Both the position numbers and the translations under genes were made by a program. A stretch of DNA of 64,000 nt, taken from the NCBI GenBank assembly GCA_038231395.1, contig JBBRLL010000005.1, forward strand, positions 1-64,000, in the 5' to 3' direction. The notes under the pieces are model-generated. The model saw only the letters and a program-made list of their open reading frames with translations. It searched no databases and had not been told where the DNA came from. This stretch comes from Stagnihabitans sp038231395. Lineage in GTDB: Bacteria; Pseudomonadota; Alphaproteobacteria; Rhodobacterales; Rhodobacteraceae. This document shows, piece by piece, positions 8,409-16,637 of this stretch (position 1 is the first letter of the stretch; every line of letters starts with the position of its first letter).

Positions 8409-9077
8409 TTAAGCCAGCGCCATCCCGCCCATCAGGCTGGCGAAAACGGCAGCGCCGTCGGTGCCACCCTGTGCCGCCTCCATCGCACGCTCCGGGTGGG
8501 GCATCATGCCCAGAACCCGGCGGTTGGCCGACAGAATTCCTGCGATATCGGCGGTGGCACCGTTGGGATTGTCCATATAGGTCAAGGCGATACGGTCTTG
8601 ATCGTGCAGGGCGCGCAATCCTTCGGCGTCAATTGTGAAGTTGCCGTCGTGATGGGCTACCGGCACCGAAATCTGTTGGCCCAGAGTGTAGGCCGAGGTG
8701 AACGCCGAAGCAGTGGAGGCAACTTTCAGGCCGACGGTGCGGCAAACGAACTTCAGCCCCGCGTTGCGCATCAACGCACCGGGCAGCAAATGCATCTCGG
8801 TCAGGACCTGAAAGCCGTTGCAGATGCCCAGCACAAAACCGCCGCGTTCCGCATGGGATTTTACCGCCAACGCGATGGGCGATTGGGCGGCGATGGCACC
8901 GCAGCGCAGGTAATCGCCAAACGAAAAGCCACCGGGCAGGCCAACCACATCGGTGCCTGCCGGAAGGCTGGTGTCCTTGTGCCAGACCCTCGCCACCGCG
9001 AAGCCAGCCCTTTCGAACGCAACGGCCAGATCGCGGTCACAATTGGAACCGGGGAACGTGATGACGGCGGCTTTCAT
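8409..9077 (-). CDS. purQ: Phosphoribosylformylglycinamidine synthase, glutaminase subunit
   Basis: A 222-residue class I glutamine amidotransferase that supplies ammonia to PurL in the fourth step of purine synthesis. The N-terminus KAAVITFPGSNCDRDL is diagnostic for PurQ. The nucleophile is Cys86 in FVLGICNGFQ, and the His-Glu pair is in MMPHPERAM near the C-terminus. Length is normal for the small, separate PurQ found with PurS and PurL in alphaproteobacteria. purS, usually just upstream, is absent; the next gene upstream on this strand is a CoA-binding protein, with about 124 bases between them. Confidence 0.95.
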   Translation of the reverse strand: MKAAVITFPGSNCDRDLAVAFERAGFAVARVWHKDTSLPAGTDVVGLPGGFSFGDYLRCGAIAAQSPIALAVKSHAERGGFVLGICNGFQVLTEMHLLPGALMRNAGLKFVCRTVGLKVASTASAFTSAYTLGQQISVPVAHHDGNFTIDAEGLRALHDQDRIALTYMDNPNGATADIAGILSANRRVLGMMPHPERAMEAAQGGTDGAAVFASLMGGMALA

Positions 9078-9149
9078 CGCAAGGCTCCAGTTTGGGACGC
9101 CGATCCTTTAACGGAAACTTGGCGGGCCTGCCAGTGCCGCATAGCCAGA

Positions 9150-9204
9150 ACAGGGGCCAGCCCCCGCACCACCGGAGATATTCAGGAACAGACCAAAGGG
9201 GTCA
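9150..9204 (-). terminator. Conserved 3'-end element, copy A (after CoA-binding protein gene)
   Basis: Starting at the stop codon, the minus strand reads TGACCCCTTTGGTCTGTT, then GAATATC and a GC-rich segment containing a GGGGC/GCCCC inverted repeat (about 9153-9164). The same arrangement occurs after cobT and the 2Fe-2S ferredoxin gene. It may end or process transcripts, but it has no long T-run. Confidence 0.45.
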
Positions 9205-9621
9205 AAGGCCGAGACGCGGGATTTCGATGGCCGGGCAGCGGTTCATCACCACGTCAAGCCCTGCCGCGCGGGCTGTTGCGGCGGCGGCTTCGTTGACAAC
9301 ACCCAGTTGCATCCAGATGGCGCGCGGACCTGTCAGATGGGCAAGAACCTCGTCGACCACCGGGCCCACCGCGTCAGAGGTCCGGAAGATGTCGACCACA
9401 TCCACCGGCACCGCGATGTCCGACAGGCTGGCCTGCACGACCTCTCCCCAAGCGGTCACCTGCCCGGCCTGACCGGGGTTCACCGGAATGACCCTGTAGC
9501 CGCGCCGGACCAGATAAGCGGCCACGCCGTGACTGGGCCGGTCCGTTTTGGGTGACCAGCCAACCAAGGCGATCACTTTGCTTTCGGTCAGGATTTTGCG
9601 GATCAGGTCGTCGTGAGTCAT
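9202..9621 (-). CDS. CoA-binding domain protein (YccU-like)
   Basis: A 139-residue cytoplasmic protein with a single Rossmann-type CoA-binding fold. Typical features are VIALVGWSPKTDRPSHGVAAYLVRRGYRVIPVNP near the N-terminus, the central VDVVDIFR motif, and IWMQLGVVNEAAAATARAAGLDVVMNRCPAIE near the C-terminus. Members of this small family bind CoA, but their physiological role is unsettled. The start at 9621 is chosen because MTHDDLIRKIL matches the family start; the frame is open further upstream but runs through a terminator-like hairpin. That hairpin lies just 12 bases before the start codon, so transcription into this gene may be attenuated or may begin between the hairpin and the gene. 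Confidence 0.85.
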   Translation of the reverse strand: MTHDDLIRKILTESKVIALVGWSPKTDRPSHGVAAYLVRRGYRVIPVNPGQAGQVTAWGEVVQASLSDIAVPVDVVDIFRTSDAVGPVVDEVLAHLTGPRAIWMQLGVVNEAAAATARAAGLDVVMNRCPAIEIPRLGL

Positions 9622-9632
9622 CTTAGCCTCAA

Positions 9633-9667
9633 TAAAAAGGCGCCCGAACCTGGGGGGGCCGGGCGCC
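9633..9667 (-). terminator. Rho-independent terminator just upstream of the CoA-binding gene
   Basis: On the minus strand GGCGCCCG pairs with CGGGCGCC across a 12-13 base loop and is followed by TTTTTATT. It lies downstream of rlmB and immediately before the CoA-binding gene's start, so it either ends the rlmB transcript or works as an attenuator. Confidence 0.75.
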
Positions 9668-9911
9668 AGTGCGGAACGAGGGACAGTGAACTGAAGGCGG
9701 CGTTCCGGGCCTATCCTTCCGTATAGACATAGCGATGCCAAGCCCGCTTTAAAGGGGTTGAACCGCGAAAAGATCTCACAACGCCGTGCGGTTCCAAGAG
9801 CCAAGGGACACGCGGTGTTGAGGTTAGCGGCGGCAAAGCAGGGCGGGGGCGGGCGGACTGTCGGCGTCTTTTACGATGGCGGGGCCGAGCTTCCGTTTGG
9901 CCTTCCAAAGC

Positions 9912-10706
9912 TTACCGATTGGCTGCCGCATACAAGGCTATGGCCGCCGCGTTGGACACATTCAACGAGCCAAACTCACCCGCGAAGGGGATTTTGGCTA
10001 TCACATCGCAAGTTTCGCGGGTCTTTTCGCGCAGGCCCGGGCCTTCGGCACCCAGGACCAGTGCAATCGCCCGACCGCCCGCATTGGTCAAAGCCTCTGC
10101 CAGTGGCAGGGTACCATCACCGTCCAAACCTATCAACAGATAGCCCATGTCGCGCAAACTCACCATCGCGTCGGACAGGTTGGTGACCCGCAGATAGGGT
10201 TGCCGCTCCAACGCGCCGGAGGCGGTTTTGGCCAGCGCCCCGGTTTCAGGTGCTGCGTGTTGCTTTGGCGCAATCACGGCGCGGGCCCCGAACACCTCAG
10301 CCGAGCGCAAGACTGCGCCGACATTGTGGGGGTCGGTCACCCGATCCAGACAGACGACCAAAGCCGAACCGGTGCCGGACACCACGATATCCTCCAGCTT
10401 GCCCCAGTTCAAAGGCTTCACTTCCATCGCGGCACCCTGATGGACCGAATCCTCGGCCAATGGCACCTTGAAGTTGCGCGGTTCGACAATCTCCGCCTCA
10501 ATCCCCGCACCCGGCAAAGCATCGGCCAGCCGGTCGGCGGCGTTCTTGGTCAGCACCAGCCGCAATTTCTCACGCTTGGGGTTCAGCAAAGCATCCCGCA
10601 CCGCATGGATGCCAAACAGCCACAAGGTTTCGCGGGCCGCATCCCGTTTGGCACGTTCCTTGTCAACCACCCAGGTCGGTTTGGTGTTATCGCTATAGCC
10701 GCTCAT
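9912..10706 (-). CDS. rlmB: 23S rRNA (guanosine-2'-O-)-methyltransferase
   Basis: A 264-residue SpoU-family RNA 2'-O-ribose methyltransferase. An N-terminal substrate-binding domain (ETLWLFGIHAVRDALLNPKREKLRLVL) precedes the SPOUT catalytic domain with its three motifs: DPHNVGAVLRSAEVFGA, ALVLGAEGPGL and SLNVSNAAAIALY. This layout is that of RlmB/TrmH, and the acidic-basic N-terminal extension favours RlmB, which modifies G2251 of 23S rRNA. The start at 10706 has a good GAGGGG site a few bases ahead. tRNA-Tyr lies divergently about 135 bases upstream. The transcript probably ends at the hairpin at 9633-9667. Confidence 0.85.
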   Translation of the reverse strand: MSGYSDNTKPTWVVDKERAKRDAARETLWLFGIHAVRDALLNPKREKLRLVLTKNAADRLADALPGAGIEAEIVEPRNFKVPLAEDSVHQGAAMEVKPLNWGKLEDIVVSGTGSALVVCLDRVTDPHNVGAVLRSAEVFGARAVIAPKQHAAPETGALAKTASGALERQPYLRVTNLSDAMVSLRDMGYLLIGLDGDGTLPLAEALTNAGGRAIALVLGAEGPGLREKTRETCDVIAKIPFAGEFGSLNVSNAAAIALYAAANR

Positions 10707-10841
10707 GATCCCCTCGCGTTTGGTTCCATTTGGCCCCCCGCACGCCGCCACGCAAGCTGAAACCTTCGCCAATGGCCCGTCAGCCTTCTCGAACGGACCA
10801 CTTGACGCCCTGTCGCCCCTTGTTTATGCCCCCCGCTCAGT

Positions 10842-10925
10842 GGGCGACATGCTACAAGGTGTGGCAGGAGACTGTAACTCTCCCGAGGCGACTCAGGCCT
10901 GGTTCGATTCCAGGGTCGCCCACCA
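10842..10925 (+). tRNA. tRNA-Tyr (GUA)
   Basis: Acceptor stem GGGCGAC pairs with GTCGCCC, followed by an encoded ACCA. The anticodon stem GGAGA/TCTCC encloses CTGTAAC, giving anticodon GUA. A long variable arm (GAG-GCGA-CTC) fits bacterial tRNA-Tyr, and the T arm is CCTGG-TTCGATT-CCAGG. The D arm is compact (GCTA/TGGC with loop CAAGGTG), and position 8, normally U, appears to be A. Both are unusual. Confidence 0.85.
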
Positions 10926-10989
10926 TCTGCTGACCGTTTGCGGACGCAATATGAGGCAGGGCACCAGCCTCCCCTTCGGAGGTTTCGCC

Positions 10990-11793
10990 ATGTCTGACAG
11001 GTCATTCCGTTTCACCCACGCCATCACCCGCAAACCTGCGGCCTCCATCACCGACGGCCTGCGGGCGGTGGACACCGGTTCGCCGTCTTTGGTCCTGATG
11101 GCCCAGCACCACGCCGATTATATCGCGGCTTTGCAGTCAACCGGGGCCACAGTGGTCGAACTTGACGCTTTGGACGCCTACCCGGATTCGGTTTTTGTGG
11201 AGGATACAGCGCTTTGTCTGCCTGAAGGAGCTGTCATCATGCGCCCCGGTGCGCCCACCCGTCTGGGTGAGGCTGCCGAAATGGCTCCTCATCTGCGCGC
11301 GCTTTACGGTGATGTCCGCCAGATCACCGGGGTGGAGGCGTTCGTTGAAGGTGGCGACATCCTGACGACCGAAAGCGAAATCCTGATCGGCAGGTCAGCG
11401 CGCACCAACAGCGCGGGGATTGCGGAACTGGCCCAAAAGGTCGCCGATTGGGGCCATAAGGTACGCGAGGTTTTCACTCCGCCGGGTGTGTTGCATTTCA
11501 AAACCGATTGTTCGTTGCTGGACGCCGAAACCATCCTGTCCACCGCACGTCTTGACGCCTCTGGCTGTTTCAAAGGGTACCGCGTCATCCACACCGCCGA
11601 GGGTGAGGAGGCCTGCGCCAACTCCATCCGCTTCAATGATTTGGTGATAATGCCTGAAGGTTTCCCGCGCACCCGTGACGCTTTGGTCAATGCGGGCTTC
11701 ACAGTGCGCGAGATCGGCAATTCCGAATGCGCCAAGCTGGATGGCGGCATGTCCTGCCTTTCGCTGCGTTTCACCCCAAAGCAGTCTGCTTGA
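10990..11793 (+). CDS. Dimethylarginine dimethylaminohydrolase (DDAH)
   Basis: A 267-residue amidinotransferase-fold enzyme that hydrolyses N-omega-methylated arginines to citrulline and methylamines. The family motifs are present: FVEDTALCLPEG (Glu71/Asp72), FVEGGDIL near 118, the catalytic His169 in GVLHFKTDCS, and the C-terminal nucleophile Cys256 in LDGGMSCLSLRF. An arginine deiminase is less likely because of the short length and the ECAKLDGGMSC ending. The start ATG has a GGAGG site seven bases ahead. The gene begins about 65 bases after tRNA-Tyr and is followed by two hairpins. No arginine-catabolism neighbours are present. Confidence 0.9.
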   Translation: MSDRSFRFTHAITRKPAASITDGLRAVDTGSPSLVLMAQHHADYIAALQSTGATVVELDALDAYPDSVFVEDTALCLPEGAVIMRPGAPTRLGEAAEMAPHLRALYGDVRQITGVEAFVEGGDILTTESEILIGRSARTNSAGIAELAQKVADWGHKVREVFTPPGVLHFKTDCSLLDAETILSTARLDASGCFKGYRVIHTAEGEEACANSIRFNDLVIMPEGFPRTRDALVNAGFTVREIGNSECAKLDGGMSCLSLRFTPKQSA

Positions 11794-11814
11794 AAACCGC
11801 ACGTTGAGCGGTTT
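11794..11814 (+). terminator. Perfect inverted repeat just after the DDAH stop codon
   Basis: AAACCGC pairs perfectly with GCGGTTT around a seven-base loop. It has only a short T-rich tail, so it may be a weak terminator or a 3'-end stabiliser. A stronger hairpin follows directly. Confidence 0.55.
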
Positions 11815-11820
11815 GGCTTT

Positions 11821-11855
11821 GCGCGGCATATGCCAAAAAGCCGCGCGGTCTTTTT
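11821..11855 (+). terminator. Rho-independent terminator of the DDAH gene
   Basis: GCGCGGC pairs with GCCGCGC across a 12-base loop, followed after three bases by TTTTT. The loop region contains the palindrome GGCATATGCC, so an alternative fold is possible. Confidence 0.7.
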
Positions 11856-11933
11856 CGGCATACAGTTTAAAGGGCTGAGGTGCTTGACTTTCGCCCGGCC
11901 GTCACCGGCTTATAGCTTGGCAAGGGGGCCGCG

Positions 11934-12920
11934 ATGAGCAGGCAGGTTTTCAACATTTTGGCCATTGGTCAAGCCGGGCGGCTGGGCTATGAGGCTGTCT
12001 TGCTGCTGGCCTCACTCCGCGCGATGGACCCCGATTTTCCGGGGCAGGTTTTCATCGCCGAACCGCAGCCCGGGCCGCTGTGGCAGGGCGATCCACGGAT
12101 TTCCACCCCCGCCGTGCGCGGTCTGCTGACCGACCTGGGTGCGACCTTCCTGCCGTTTGAGAACAAGCTTTTCGGTGCCGCCTACCCCTATGGCAACAAG
12201 ATTGAGGCGCTGACCGCCCTGCCCGACGCGCCCTTTCTGTTTCTGGACACCGACACGCTGATCCTCGACAGTTTTGCGCGCCTTGCTTTCGATTTCTTCC
12301 GTCCATCCGCGTCGATGCGGCGCGAGGGCACCTGGCCGCAGATAGAGCTTTATGGCCCCGGTTACGGCCAGATCTGGCAATCGCTGTACGACCGGTTCGG
12401 GCTGAACTTTGCCGCTTCGCTCGACCTGACCCAGCCGGACGAATACTGGAAACGCTATCTTTATTTCAACGCGGGCTGGTTCTTCCACCAAAGCCCGCAG
12501 GCCTTCGGGGCTCGCTTTGCAGCCTATGCCAAGGACATCGCCAGCAATCCCCCCGCCACGCTGGTCTGTCAGGAAATGAACCCGTGGCTGGATCAGGTGG
12601 TGCTGCCTTTGGTGATCCATTCCTTTGGCGGCGGCCGTCCGGGGCCGGAACTGGCGAGACTGGACGGTGATTTGACTTGTCATTACCGAACATTACCCCT
12701 GCTTTACGCCCGCGAATCCGACCGGGTTGTTGAAGTTCTGGAACAAGTGGCCGGAAAGAACGCTGTCAAGAAGGTCGTGAAAGACTATGATCCCTTTCGA
12801 CGCATGATCTATCAGGGCAAAGGCGCTGAGGCGCGCGCCCTGTTTGACCGCGCCAACTTGCCGGTCCGCGAACAATCCATTCGCAACACCTTGAAACGCG
12901 AGGGGCTTTGGCTGCGGTAA
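11934..12920 (+). CDS. Glycosyltransferase-like protein (GT-A fold, DTD motif), function unknown
   Basis: A 328-residue soluble protein. An N-terminal beta-alpha pattern (FNILAIGQAGRLGYEAVLLLASLRAMDPDF) leads to FLFLDTDTLILDSF, where Asp105-Thr-Asp107 looks like the metal- and sugar-nucleotide-binding DxD motif of GT-A glycosyltransferases. YLYFNAGWFFH further on resembles the family 8 pattern in which an Asn-Ala-Gly segment lines the sugar site, and VIHSFGGG and CHYRTLPLLY may provide the C-terminal metal histidine. The sugar and acceptor are unknown. AGGGGG lies ahead of the ATG. Neighbours are unrelated. Confidence 0.55.
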   Translation: MSRQVFNILAIGQAGRLGYEAVLLLASLRAMDPDFPGQVFIAEPQPGPLWQGDPRISTPAVRGLLTDLGATFLPFENKLFGAAYPYGNKIEALTALPDAPFLFLDTDTLILDSFARLAFDFFRPSASMRREGTWPQIELYGPGYGQIWQSLYDRFGLNFAASLDLTQPDEYWKRYLYFNAGWFFHQSPQAFGARFAAYAKDIASNPPATLVCQEMNPWLDQVVLPLVIHSFGGGRPGPELARLDGDLTCHYRTLPLLYARESDRVVEVLEQVAGKNAVKKVVKDYDPFRRMIYQGKGAEARALFDRANLPVREQSIRNTLKREGLWLR

Positions 12921-12989
12921 ATGTCCACCACGCGCAGTGTCATCGGCGCGTCACACTCCCGCGTCACGAAGCAAAGCCAGAGGTGAGCC

Positions 12990-14195
12990 ATGGATGCGAT
13001 GATCTTTGAAGGGGCGCAGGTCATCCTGCCCGACCGCGTGGCGCAGGTTTCGGTGCGCATCGAAGGTGGTGTGATCACCGGCATTGACACCCCGCGCGAC
13101 GGTGCCAGGGTCATCGACGCCAAGGGCATGACCCTCGCCCCCGCCATGGTGGACATCCACGGCGACGCTTTTGAGCGCCAACTGATGCCACGCCCCGGCG
13201 TCTTTTTCCCCACCGAAGCCGCCCTGCTGGAGACTGACCGCCAGCTTGCCGCCAACGGCATCGCCACGGCCTACCACGCCCTGACGCTGAGCTGGGAGCC
13301 GGGTCTGCGCTCGCTGTCTTTGGCCGAAGAGATGATCGACGGCCTGAACCGCCTTGCCCCGCGTCTGACCGTCGAAAATCGCGTGCAACTGCGGTGGGAG
13401 ACGTTTTGTTTCGAGGCCCTGCCCCTGATCGAACGCACCCTTCGCGGACCGCTCAAGCCGTCGATTGCTTTCAATGACCACACCTCCATGGCTGTGCTGG
13501 ACCCAAATACCGCTCTGCAAGAACGCCCGTTTGACCATGATCCGGCTTTTCCGGTGGTCGATATGGCGAGTGCCGGGTTCGCCGCCAAAATGGCGGACCG
13601 GGCCAAACGCTCTGGCCTGACGCAGACGGAATATGTGCAATTGATCCAGACAATCTGGAACCGTCGCCCGCAAGTGCCTGACATCATTGCCAAAGTGGCA
13701 GAGATGGGCCGCGAAGCCCAAGCCCCGATGTTAAGCCATGACGACACGCAAGCCGAAACCCGCAGCTATTACCACCACTTAGGCTCGCAGATCAGCGAAT
13801 TCCCGATGAACCTGCGCGCCGCCGAAGCCGCACGGACAAGCGGTTGCTGGATCATCTTCGGTGCCCCCAATGCGGCGCGCGGCGGCAGCCATCTGGGCTC
13901 TCCGGGTGCGGCGGATATGATCGCGCAGGGACTTTGCGACATACTGGCGTCGGACTACTTTTACCCTGCCATGTTGACTGCCATCGCCCGGTTGCGCGCC
14001 GATGGCTACGGCTCTCTGCCCGCATTATGGAAACTGGTCTCTACCAACCCGGCCCGCGCCTCTGGTTTGCAGGATCGGGGTACGATTGCCATCGGGCAAC
14101 GGGCCGACCTGACCCTGATCGACTGGCCCGAAGCTGGCACCCCCGCGCCAAGATTGACCATGGTGGCGGGCCGCACAGCTTACGCGTCCATCTGA
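12990..14195 (+). CDS. phnM: PhnM-like amidohydrolase (ribose 1-methylphosphonate 5-triphosphate diphosphatase), solitary
   Basis: A 401-residue amidohydrolase-superfamily protein. The metal motif is MVDIHGDAFERQLMPRPGV (His57, Asp59), where the canonical HxH is HxD as in PhnM. SHDDTQ in the middle, FGAPNAARGGSH and ILASDYFYPAMLTA near the C-terminus are also typical of PhnM. In the C-P lyase pathway PhnM removes pyrophosphate from the triphosphorylated phosphonate intermediate. None of the other pathway genes (phnGHIJKL) is in the window. It may belong to a cluster elsewhere or have a different triphosphate substrate. A GAGGTGAG ribosome-binding site precedes the ATG. Confidence 0.85.
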   Translation: MDAMIFEGAQVILPDRVAQVSVRIEGGVITGIDTPRDGARVIDAKGMTLAPAMVDIHGDAFERQLMPRPGVFFPTEAALLETDRQLAANGIATAYHALTLSWEPGLRSLSLAEEMIDGLNRLAPRLTVENRVQLRWETFCFEALPLIERTLRGPLKPSIAFNDHTSMAVLDPNTALQERPFDHDPAFPVVDMASAGFAAKMADRAKRSGLTQTEYVQLIQTIWNRRPQVPDIIAKVAEMGREAQAPMLSHDDTQAETRSYYHHLGSQISEFPMNLRAAEAARTSGCWIIFGAPNAARGGSHLGSPGAADMIAQGLCDILASDYFYPAMLTAIARLRADGYGSLPALWKLVSTNPARASGLQDRGTIAIGQRADLTLIDWPEAGTPAPRLTMVAGRTAYASI

Positions 14196-14377
14196 CGCCC
14201 AAGCCGCGAACGCGACCCCCTCAAACGCCTGCAACCGCGACGGCCGCCGCAGGACACGTTCTCACCTCCATAAACACGACTTCATCGCACGTCTTTCTTA
14301 ACTTTCCCGATTGCCCGACTCTGCCGACTGCCCTAGCGTCCGCTTCAATCTAAGACGATCCAATTGAGGAGGACTTC

Positions 14378-15658
14378 ATGACACTTGGCTTCAACACCCT
14401 TGCGATCCACGCGGGCGCCGAACCCGATCCGGCCACTGGCGCGCGTCAGGTGCCGATCTATCAGACCACGGCCTACGTGTTCCGGGACAGTGAACACGCG
14501 GCCAAACTGTTCAATCTGGCTGAGGTTGGTTACATCTATTCGCGCCTGACCAACCCGACCGTGTCGGCTTTGGCGAACCGGGTGGCGGCATTGGAGGGTG
14601 GCGCGGGCGCTGTCTGCTGCTCTTCCGGTCATGCGGCGCAGATCATGGCCCTGTTTCCGCTGATGCAACCGGGCTGCAATGTCGTGGCCTCCACCAGGCT
14701 TTATGGCGGCACCATCCAGCAATTCACCAACACGATCCGCAAGTTCGGCTGGTCGGCCAAACTGGTCGATTTCGACGACCCAAAGGCCATCGCTGCCGCC
14801 ATCGACGACAACACCCGCGCCTTGTTTTGCGAAACCATCTGCAACCCCGGCGGTGCGATCACTGACCTTGACGCCGTGGCCCGCATCGCCAACCAGCACG
14901 GGATTCCTCTGATCGTCGACAACACCACCGCCACGCCGTACCTCTGCCGCCCCATCGAGCATGGGGCCACCCTCGTCGTCCATTCCGCCACCAAATACCT
15001 CACCGGCAACGGCACCGTCACCGGCGGCGTCGTGGTCGATTCGGGCAAGTTTGATTGGAGCGCATCGGGCAAATTCCCGTCGCTGGCCGCCCCGGAGCCC
15101 GCCTATCACGGCCTCAACTTCCACGCAGCTTTGGGCGCCATGGCCTTCACCTTCCACTCCATCGCCGTGGGTCTGCGCGACCTTGGCATGACGATGAACC
15201 CGCAGGGCGCGCATTATACCCTGATGGGCATCGAAACCCTGCCCCTGCGGATGCAGCGCCATGTCGAGAACGCGCAGATCGTGGCAGAGTATCTGGAGCA
15301 GGACCCCCGCGTTGAAAGCGTCACCTATCCGGGCCTGAAATCGTCGCCCTACCACAACCTTGCCAAGATGATCACACCGGGTGGGGCTGGTGCGCTGTTC
15401 ACCTTCGCCATCAAGGGCGGCTATGATGCCTGCGTGAAGCTGGTCGATAACGTCAAGCTGTTCAGCCATGTGGCCAATCTTGGCGATACCCGCAGCCTGA
15501 TCATCCACTCCGCGTCCACAACCCACCGCCAATTGTCGGATGAGCAGCGGGTGGCAGCGGGCGCTTTGCCCAACGTGGTCCGTCTGTCAATCGGCATCGA
15601 GGACGTGCGCGACATCATCGCCGATCTGGATCAGGCGCTGACCATAGCCACCGCCTGA
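14378..15658 (+). CDS. metY: O-acetylhomoserine sulfhydrylase (aminocarboxypropyltransferase)
   Basis: A 426-residue PLP enzyme of the Cys/Met metabolism family. The PLP lysine is Lys206 in VHSATKYLTGNGT. Other family marks are PIYQTTAYVF, GYIYSRLTNPT (which contributes to the phosphate site), SSGHAAQIMAL, GNVVAST-type YGGT, and LIVDNTTATPYLCRP. The length and the ending SIGIEDVRDIIADLDQAL favour MetY, which makes homocysteine from O-acetylhomoserine and sulfide, over shorter MetB/MetZ types. GAGGAGG lies seven bases before the start. No SAM riboswitch fold was noticed in the 180-base leader. Confidence 0.9.
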   Translation: MTLGFNTLAIHAGAEPDPATGARQVPIYQTTAYVFRDSEHAAKLFNLAEVGYIYSRLTNPTVSALANRVAALEGGAGAVCCSSGHAAQIMALFPLMQPGCNVVASTRLYGGTIQQFTNTIRKFGWSAKLVDFDDPKAIAAAIDDNTRALFCETICNPGGAITDLDAVARIANQHGIPLIVDNTTATPYLCRPIEHGATLVVHSATKYLTGNGTVTGGVVVDSGKFDWSASGKFPSLAAPEPAYHGLNFHAALGAMAFTFHSIAVGLRDLGMTMNPQGAHYTLMGIETLPLRMQRHVENAQIVAEYLEQDPRVESVTYPGLKSSPYHNLAKMITPGGAGALFTFAIKGGYDACVKLVDNVKLFSHVANLGDTRSLIIHSASTTHRQLSDEQRVAAGALPNVVRLSIGIEDVRDIIADLDQALTIATA

Positions 15659-15677
15659 CCCCTTTATCCGGTTTCGC

Positions 15678-15700
15678 GGGGCCGCTGTCACGGCGGCCCC
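15678..15700 (+). terminator. GC-rich hairpin after metY
   Basis: GGGGCCGC pairs with GCGGCCCC around a seven-base loop, about 20 bases after the metY stop. There is no T-run, so it could be a weak or factor-assisted terminator. Confidence 0.45.
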
Positions 15701-15775
15701 CGGTACGACTGCTGCAGCGATCCAATGCTGACTTTGAAGCGCCAACTGCACTGCTGCAACTCAACTGCGCCTAAC

Positions 15776-16471
15776 TTATTGTGCCAATTTCCAGACGATG
15801 GTGACCGAGGCAGAGACCCCAACTTCGCCTGCCGCCACTGGCACCGCAGCCGCGTCGGCCTTGGAAAACGTGGCCATCGGAAAGGGTTGTTGCGCGCCAT
15901 CTTCGGTGATCGACTCCACCGGCCCCAGCTTTTCACCGGCAGCCGTGGCCAACAATGTCGCCCGCGCCACAGCGTCCGCCACCGCCTGCTGTCGCGCCGC
16001 ATCCTCGGTCGGGCGCTGGTCTTGCAGGCCAAAGGTCACGCCGTTCAGCGTGTTGGCACCATCAGTTACGGCAGCATCCAGCACCGAACCCGTCGTCTCC
16101 AATGCCCTGATCCGCACGGTCAACTGGTTGGAGGCGATGTAGCCCTTGATCACCTGACCGTCACCCGAAGCATTCTGCACCCAGTTGGGATTGACCGACA
16201 GTGACGAGGTCTGCATATCGCGGTCAGCCACCTTCGCCACGATCAGCCGTGCAATCACAGCCGAAACCGCTTCGGTGTTGGCCGCCATCGCAGCCGCCGC
16301 CGTATCGCCTGCGGTCGTCACCCCAAGGCTGACCGTCGCCATATCCGGCACAACGCTGATGGTGGCGCTTCCGGTCACAGTGATCGTCCCCGCTGCATCC
16401 ACCGCATCCGCCCAAGCGGCCATTGGCACCAGCAAAACCGTCGTCGCAGCAATCGCTTTCAGAATACGCAT
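15776..16471 (-). CDS. SIMPL domain (DUF541) exported protein
   Basis: A 231-residue periplasmic protein. The signal peptide MRILKAIAATTVLLVPMAAWA is followed by GTITVTGSATISVVPDMATVSLGV, the usual opening of SIMPL proteins, and the remainder has the family's long helical middle (DAARQQAVADAVARATLLA) and C-terminal strand (VSASVTIVWKLA). Bacterial members are linked to oxidative-stress resistance and outer-membrane or periplasmic roles, but without a defined reaction. The start at 16471 was chosen because GGAGG lies six bases ahead of it; an ATG 12 bases upstream would place that GGAGG inside the coding sequence. The gene is divergent from the large GspL/PilP-like gene. Confidence 0.85.
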   Translation of the reverse strand: MRILKAIAATTVLLVPMAAWADAVDAAGTITVTGSATISVVPDMATVSLGVTTAGDTAAAAMAANTEAVSAVIARLIVAKVADRDMQTSSLSVNPNWVQNASGDGQVIKGYIASNQLTVRIRALETTGSVLDAAVTDGANTLNGVTFGLQDQRPTEDAARQQAVADAVARATLLATAAGEKLGPVESITEDGAQQPFPMATFSKADAAAVPVAAGEVGVSASVTIVWKLAQ

Positions 16472-16637
16472 CGCAACCTCCATGGATGACCCTTCATTGC
16501 CTGATGTGACGCCGATGGCAAAGCGATCCTTGGCAAGTCTTGGGCTTTTTCTTTCATTCGGCAAATTCCTGCTGTAATGACACAACCAAACCGGGGCGAC
16601 GCTCCCGGCGACCTGATGGCTGTGCTAGACGCTCCTC

